DNA from: Aldehydirespirator sp965200005
Lineage (GTDB): Bacteria; Actinomycetota; Acidimicrobiia; Acidimicrobiales; Aldehydirespiratoraceae
Direction: 5' to 3'
Assembly: GCA_965200005.1 (NCBI GenBank)
Contig: OZ241331.1
Coordinates: 992,001-1,056,000 of the forward strand
Length of the DNA: 64,000 nucleotides
Shown: in pieces, positions 59,809 through 64,000 of the stretch
Layout of the letters: each line of letters begins with the position of its first letter
How positions within the stretch are numbered: the stretch's first letter is position 1
Program-made: the position numbers and the translations under genes
The notes under the pieces: generated by a model
The model's input: the letters and a program-made list of their open reading frames with translations, nothing else
Database searches by the model: none
Told to the model about the DNA's origin: nothing

Positions 59809-60726
59809 ATGAAGTTCACGGTGACGTATCCGTTGGCGTCTGCTGGGTGCGGCGATGAGTTCATGACGCCTCAAGCTCTACGTGAGTTTTGCCGAACGGC
59901 AGAGGAGGCTGGCTTCGATGCAATCGGCTTCACCGATCATCCGGCGCCGACGCATCGCTGGATGATGAGCGGGGGACACGATGCATTTGAACCGTTTGCC
60001 GCTCTAGCCTACGTAGCGGCGATCACCGAGAACGTGATGTTGATCCCCAACATTGTTGTGTTGCCGTATCGCAACCCGTTCCTGGTAGCAAAGTCAGTTG
60101 CGACGCTTGATGCCTTGTCCGATGGACGCTTCGTGTTGGCGGCTGGTGTTGGTTACCTGAAGGGTGAGTTCCGAGCGCTCGGTGTTGACTTTGACTCCCG
60201 GAACCAAGCGTTCGACCAAGCCATTGAGGTAATGCGAGGTGTCTGGACTCAAGACGATTTCAGCTACGACGGCCTTGGCTTCACGGCATTTGGCCAGACC
60301 GTGAATCCGAAACCCAAGGGCCGCATTCCAGTATGGATTGGCGGAAACAGCAGGATGGCTCGTCGCAGAGTTGCAAAATACGGCGACGGCTGGGCGCCGT
60401 TCGCTGCACCAAGCGTGATTACTAAAACAGCCCGTACCGCATCGATGAATACCTATGACGATCTACGCACCAAACTCGACGACTTGTGGCGCTTAGTCGA
60501 AGCCCAAGACCGAGATCCTTCATCAATAGACGTCTGCTACGTCGCGCCAAGTGAAGGTGGAAACCCAGCCAGCAAACACTTCAATCCCGACGCCTACCTA
60601 AGAGCCATAAACCGACTATCCGCCCTAGGAGTAACCTGGCTAAACGTCCCACTCCCCTCAACTTCACTCCAACAAGCCCTAACAACCCTAACCCACTACA
60701 GCACCACAGTAATCTCTCAACCATGA
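59809..60726 (+). CDS. F420-dependent LLM-class oxidoreductase (TIGR03619-like)
   Basis: A 305-residue luciferase-like enzyme: MKFTVTYPLASAG, AGFDAIGFTDHP, LIPNIVVLPYRNPFLVAKSV, LSDGRFVLAAGVGYLKGEFR and IPVWIGGNSRMARRRVAKY. It resembles the TIGR03619 F420-dependent subfamily. The ATG at 59809 follows AAGGAGG at good spacing; an earlier start at 59785 is less likely. The 3' end (from about 60580) is strikingly A/C-rich, with almost no G. The gene is convergent with the acyl-CoA ligase. Confidence 0.87.
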   Translation: MKFTVTYPLASAGCGDEFMTPQALREFCRTAEEAGFDAIGFTDHPAPTHRWMMSGGHDAFEPFAALAYVAAITENVMLIPNIVVLPYRNPFLVAKSVATLDALSDGRFVLAAGVGYLKGEFRALGVDFDSRNQAFDQAIEVMRGVWTQDDFSYDGLGFTAFGQTVNPKPKGRIPVWIGGNSRMARRRVAKYGDGWAPFAAPSVITKTARTASMNTYDDLRTKLDDLWRLVEAQDRDPSSIDVCYVAPSEGGNPASKHFNPDAYLRAINRLSALGVTWLNVPLPSTSLQQALTTLTHYSTTVISQP

Positions 60727-60835
60727 CATTCAAAACAGAGATCTCCGCATCCGATTCAAGACCAAGTTTCACTCCCAATTTGGACTCTAAGGACCTGATT
60801 CCGTTGACAGATGTTAGTCAGAATTCGGTTTTTCA

Positions 60836-62677
60836 TTACCTTAAGGTTGAGTTATTCTGTGATGAAGGTGTTTTGGGATTTCCTTTTAGGACTTGCTTTA
60901 GGATTTTGCCTGTGGCGTTTCTCGGTAGGGGTTCGGTTCGGAGTTCCCAGTGTGCTGGGACTTTGATGTCGGCGAGTGTCTTGGCTACCCAGACGCTTAG
61001 CTCATTGACTAACTCATCGGTACTAGTGAGTGTGGCGTCATCAATGGCCACTTCAGATCGGTCTTTCCCGTCAGTGACTGCGTCAAGGGCGAGTACTACT
61101 ACTGCTTTGACTTCTTGGCCTAGTTCTCGGTGGTCTACTCCGAAGACGGCTGACTCGATGACGGCCGGGTGTGCGTCTATGCGTTGCTCGATTTCAGTTG
61201 GGTAGATGTTCTCACCACCGCGTATTATGAGGTCGCTGCGGCGACTCACAAGGTGGAGCAACCCGTCTTGTAGATATCCGAAGTCGCCAGTCCTGAGCCA
61301 ACCGTTACGAATCGTGTCAGCAGTGGCCTCTGGATCGTTCCAGTATCCCGGTGTGACCATCGGACCCGAGATGCACACATTGCCGATCGATCCGTCTGGG
61401 ATTGACTCAAAGTCGTCATCTGCAATGCGAAGAGAGACCGTCGGCAAGGCGTGCCCGACGGAATCTGGATGCTCCAATAACACATCGTCAGAAGCACTAG
61501 TCGCCAGTCCTGAACTCTCGGTCAGTCCATATCCGATGCTTACCGACAAGCGAGCATGAGGCAGTGCATTACGACATACGTCCTGCAACTCTGGTGACCA
61601 CACAGAACCTCCACCACCAATGTTGGTCACTGAAGAAGTGTCGTAGTCGGAGAGGCTTGGATGTTCTATAAGCCGCCAGATCTGAGTAGTAACGCCCGAC
61701 CAGCGAGATATGCGATGCTGCTCAGTGAGTCTCAGAACCTTCTCTGGGTCGTAACGACCCGTTGTCCACACATGATTTGATCCCGCTGCAACTGCTGTCA
61801 CGGCACACGCATGCAAGCCAGAAACGTGAAATAGAGGACTGCACGCCAGCATCGGCCCAGAGTCCATAGGCGTGTTGGGGAAGCGTAGAAACTGACGTCC
61901 ACCAATCAAGAAGGCACAACTCAGATACGCAAGAAAGTTGCGCTGTGTCTGAATCGCACCCTTTGGGCGTCCTGTAGTGCCAGAGGTGAACAGAATCGCA
62001 GCTGGATCGTCAAGGTCAATCTCACAATCCGGCAATTGCGAACCGAGATGCGCCTGAATGAGGTCGTCTAGTGCTGCGACACTCTTCGTTCGTTCAGGCT
62101 TGGTTCTGGCTGCGGTCGATCCGGGAGCGTCAGCCTCGTTTGATGACGGGTGCGACTTCGGCTCGGGATCCATCAGGATGACCGGCACGCCGATGTCACC
62201 ACCGAGGCGGTTGAGGCGACGGCTATCAGCAATCAGCACCTTCGGTTCGGTCAGCTCGATTGCATAGCGGATTTCGTCACCCTTCCACCATCCGTTCATG
62301 GCAACGGAAATCGCACCGGCGCTTACGGTGGCCCAGAATCCCTGAATCCACCCAGGCTGGTTGGCTCCCAGGATGGCGACCCTGTCGCCCCTCCCTATGC
62401 CGTAGCCGTTCATCAGTGCCGCGGCGAGAGCGCTCACGTTGCTGATATTTTCGGCGAAAGTGGCGCTGCGGCCGTCGTCAAAGAGGTAGTAGCGAGCCGA
62501 TCCGTCACCTCCGTGACCCGCCGAAGCGGCCAGCAGGTCACGCAAGCTCCGGTGCGGGCTGGCAACCACACCCATGTCGATTCCGCCGACCGTGTCGGTG
62601 ACAATCTCAAAGAAACCGCCAGGGCCGGTCAGCGCTGCGTCTGCTTCTGCGACCGACATCGCCGGTTGTTTGGTCAC
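60836..62677 (-). CDS. Class I adenylate-forming enzyme (acyl-CoA ligase)
   Basis: A 613-residue ATP-dependent acyl-CoA synthetase: motif AILFTSGTTGRPKGAI (about residues 228-243), the WSGVTTQIW region, the GYGLTESSG acyl site, LRTGDFGYLQDG, and RSDLIIRGGENIYPTEIEQ; the catalytic lysine is in PRNATGKILKQVL. It activates a fatty or aromatic acid to the CoA thioester in the cytoplasm. It follows a crotonase on the same strand (157-base gap), so they may form a short degradative operon. Substrate unknown. Confidence 0.9.
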   Translation of the reverse strand: MTKQPAMSVAEADAALTGPGGFFEIVTDTVGGIDMGVVASPHRSLRDLLAASAGHGGDGSARYYLFDDGRSATFAENISNVSALAAALMNGYGIGRGDRVAILGANQPGWIQGFWATVSAGAISVAMNGWWKGDEIRYAIELTEPKVLIADSRRLNRLGGDIGVPVILMDPEPKSHPSSNEADAPGSTAARTKPERTKSVAALDDLIQAHLGSQLPDCEIDLDDPAAILFTSGTTGRPKGAIQTQRNFLAYLSCAFLIGGRQFLRFPNTPMDSGPMLACSPLFHVSGLHACAVTAVAAGSNHVWTTGRYDPEKVLRLTEQHRISRWSGVTTQIWRLIEHPSLSDYDTSSVTNIGGGGSVWSPELQDVCRNALPHARLSVSIGYGLTESSGLATSASDDVLLEHPDSVGHALPTVSLRIADDDFESIPDGSIGNVCISGPMVTPGYWNDPEATADTIRNGWLRTGDFGYLQDGLLHLVSRRSDLIIRGGENIYPTEIEQRIDAHPAVIESAVFGVDHRELGQEVKAVVVLALDAVTDGKDRSEVAIDDATLTSTDELVNELSVWVAKTLADIKVPAHWELRTEPLPRNATGKILKQVLKGNPKTPSSQNNSTLR

Positions 62678-62834
62678 CGCGCTACTCCGTCATTCTTGCC
62701 GCAAGAGTGCATATGGAGGTGCAAAGCTACTTCAAGAGTGGGCTAGGCGATCGGACAGGTGGTCACGTGCCGGTCAAGCTTGGCCAGCCGATCGATCCGC
62801 CGGTGCCGTCGTTCACGGTCGCTTCAAAGATTGG

Positions 62835-63602
62835 TTAGGTACCTGTGAAGTTTGGCTTGCGACGGGCCGAGTAGGCCGCTACCCCCTCGGCGAAGTCGTT
62901 TGTGCGCTGGAGAACGAATTGCTCCGACATCTCTCGGTCAGTCGCAGCGCGGATGAGCGCTGGTAGATTGCCTCGCATTGTCTGACGTATGGCCCGAATC
63001 GCTAAAGGTCCGCAGGCCGCGACTTGCGCTGCGCGTTCATGTGCGGCGCTTCTCAGATCGTCCAGAGCGACAAGTTCGTCACAGAGGCCGAGTTCAAGTG
63101 CTTCTTCCCCTTTGACTCGTCGTCCTGTATAAAGCAGGTTGAGTGACTTCTGATGCCCAACAACTCGGGGCAGCGTCACCGAGAGTCCAAATCCGTGGTG
63201 AAATCCGAGTTGCGAAAAGTTTGCAGAGAAGCGGGCTTCGGGTGCGGCGACACGGAAGTCGGCCATCATCGCGAGCCCGAGGCCGCCACCTACCGCAGCC
63301 CCTTGCACAGCAGCTACGACAGGGGTCTTCGCCTCAAAGAGCTTCACCGCCTGCCGATAGAGCTCTCCGACCCGGTTTGCGCCTTCGGCCGAGAAATCGG
63401 CTCCGGCGCAGAAGTGCTTGCCCTCTGAGGCCAGCACGATCGCACGGCACGAACTGTCGTTGTCGATGTCCGCGAACGCCTTCGCAATTGAGGCGATGAG
63501 CCGATAGTCGAAGAAGTTGTTTGGCGGTCGATGGATGGTGACGGTTGCCACATAGTCGTCGGCTACAGCAACCGACACATCTCCGTATCGCTCAGCCCGC
63601 AC
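62835..63602 (-). CDS. Enoyl-CoA hydratase/isomerase family protein
   Basis: A 255-residue crotonase: VATVTIHRPPNNFFDYRLIA, AIVLASEGKHFCAGADFSAE (oxyanion hole), GAAVGGGLGLAMMADFRVA and FHHGFGLSVTLPRVVG. The active-site Glu pair of typical hydratases is partly unclear, so an isomerase or related role is possible. It lies ahead of the acyl-CoA ligase. It is only distantly related to the crotonase at 43.7 kb. Confidence 0.88.
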   Translation of the reverse strand: MRAERYGDVSVAVADDYVATVTIHRPPNNFFDYRLIASIAKAFADIDNDSSCRAIVLASEGKHFCAGADFSAEGANRVGELYRQAVKLFEAKTPVVAAVQGAAVGGGLGLAMMADFRVAAPEARFSANFSQLGFHHGFGLSVTLPRVVGHQKSLNLLYTGRRVKGEEALELGLCDELVALDDLRSAAHERAAQVAACGPLAIRAIRQTMRGNLPALIRAATDREMSEQFVLQRTNDFAEGVAAYSARRKPNFTGT

Positions 63603-64000
63603 AGTCAGATGCTCCCTCAGTCATGCAAAGGCGCAATGTAACGGTGCCGAACACGTCTCAAGATGCGATCACATCGAAAGTGACCTGTCTCAAATCTGCA
63701 GTGGGTCGAGTCTGCGGTCCCTCACCGTGTGCTGAGGCGCTTGGATGCAATCCTGACTGTTGCGTCAATCCCAGACCGCAATCCTGACTGCTTGGTCTTG
63801 CACAAGAAAGGGAGCACCAGCCTGTTGCTCTCATTCTTAATCACCCACACACCCGGGAGCATTGTTGCGTAACGTCCAGGGATAGCACCAGAGTCGCAAG
63901 TCCCTCGGGCCTCAATCAAGGTCGCCCGAGAAGTGGCTGCGCTTTGGTGAGCTGTAAAAAACCAGAGCAGTGCGTTTGACTGGAGTATCAGAGTGAGTGA
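63603..64000. other. Apparently non-coding end of the window
   Basis: I see no supported gene here. A minus-strand open frame of 65 codons (63722-63919) has no recognisable motif. GCAATCCTGACTG occurs twice, at 63747-63759 and 63778-63790, 31 bases apart. This is probably an intergenic region leading into the next gene beyond the window. Confidence 0.45.

Noticed and set aside
63722..63919. Small minus-strand open frame near the window end
   Set aside because: No start context, motif or neighbour supports it; it overlaps two 13-base direct repeats and may be non-coding.

Overview
The window looks like a chromosomal segment of a high-GC actinobacterium that uses cofactor F420, most probably of the class Acidimicrobiia (marine or host-associated). 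This rests on five luciferase-like F420/FMN oxidoreductases, an actinobacterial-type xanthine dehydrogenase (PucD-like), a PBP4 fused to SLH-like repeats of the kind common in Acidimicrobiia, frequent GTG/TTG starts and likely leaderless transcripts. The placement is inference. No rRNA, tRNA, insertion sequence, CRISPR array or conventional transcription factor was seen.

Layout. 1-1.8 kb: an edge-truncated unknown gene and an F420 oxidoreductase. 1.8-4.7 kb (minus): a methenyl-tetrahydromethanopterin cyclohydrolase (mch), an SDR and a Mer-like oxidoreductase, a probable one-carbon operon that is unexpected in an actinobacterium. 4.7-5.9 kb: a DUF433/PIN-like toxin-antitoxin module. 6.0-12.9 kb (minus operon): amidase, Rieske oxygenase, flavin reductase, TPP-dependent E1 alpha and beta, a free-standing lipoyl domain and an SDR. 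13.0-19.8 kb (plus): VOC protein, Rieske oxygenase, DhnA-type aldolase, a dioxygenase beta and alpha pair, DUF1989 protein, small unknown protein, MFS transporter. 19.8-29.0 kb: acetamidase/formamidase, amidohydrolase, Zn alcohol dehydrogenase, FGGY kinase, three VOC proteins, quinone-oxidoreductase-like MDR, carbamoylase-type M20 hydrolase. 29.1-32.6 kb: a two-gene accessory block (AlbA_2/HATPase protein and DUF4143 ATPase), each gene with striking dyads upstream. 32.8-38.9 kb (plus): O-methyltransferase, second amidohydrolase, F420 oxidoreductase, class III aminotransferase, another F420 oxidoreductase. 39.0-40.2 kb: second DUF433/PIN-like module. 40.3-46.1 kb (minus): methyltransferase, NTF2-like, two VOC proteins, DUF3800 protein, enoyl-CoA hydratase, and a frameshifted ABC solute-binding lipoprotein. 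46.5-49.3 kb: prepilin peptidase and SLH-PBP4. 49.4-56.7 kb: EamA permease, then a xanthine-dehydrogenase operon with an embedded CobW GTPase, and an MFS permease. 56.7-63.6 kb: DHA2 exporter, enolase-superfamily enzyme, F420 oxidoreductase, acyl-CoA ligase, enoyl-CoA hydratase.

How the genes may work together. The recurrent chemistry is C-N bond cleavage (amidase, formamidase-type, two Atz/Trz-type amidohydrolases, carbamoylase, DUF1989 deiminase-family protein, molybdenum hydroxylase), Rieske and F420/FMN redox steps, and tetrahydromethanopterin-linked one-carbon handling. A consistent but unproven reading is a catabolic island for nitrogen-rich, possibly N- or O-methylated organic compounds, in which demethylation releases one-carbon units handled by the mch operon. 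Substrates cannot be assigned from sequence alone.
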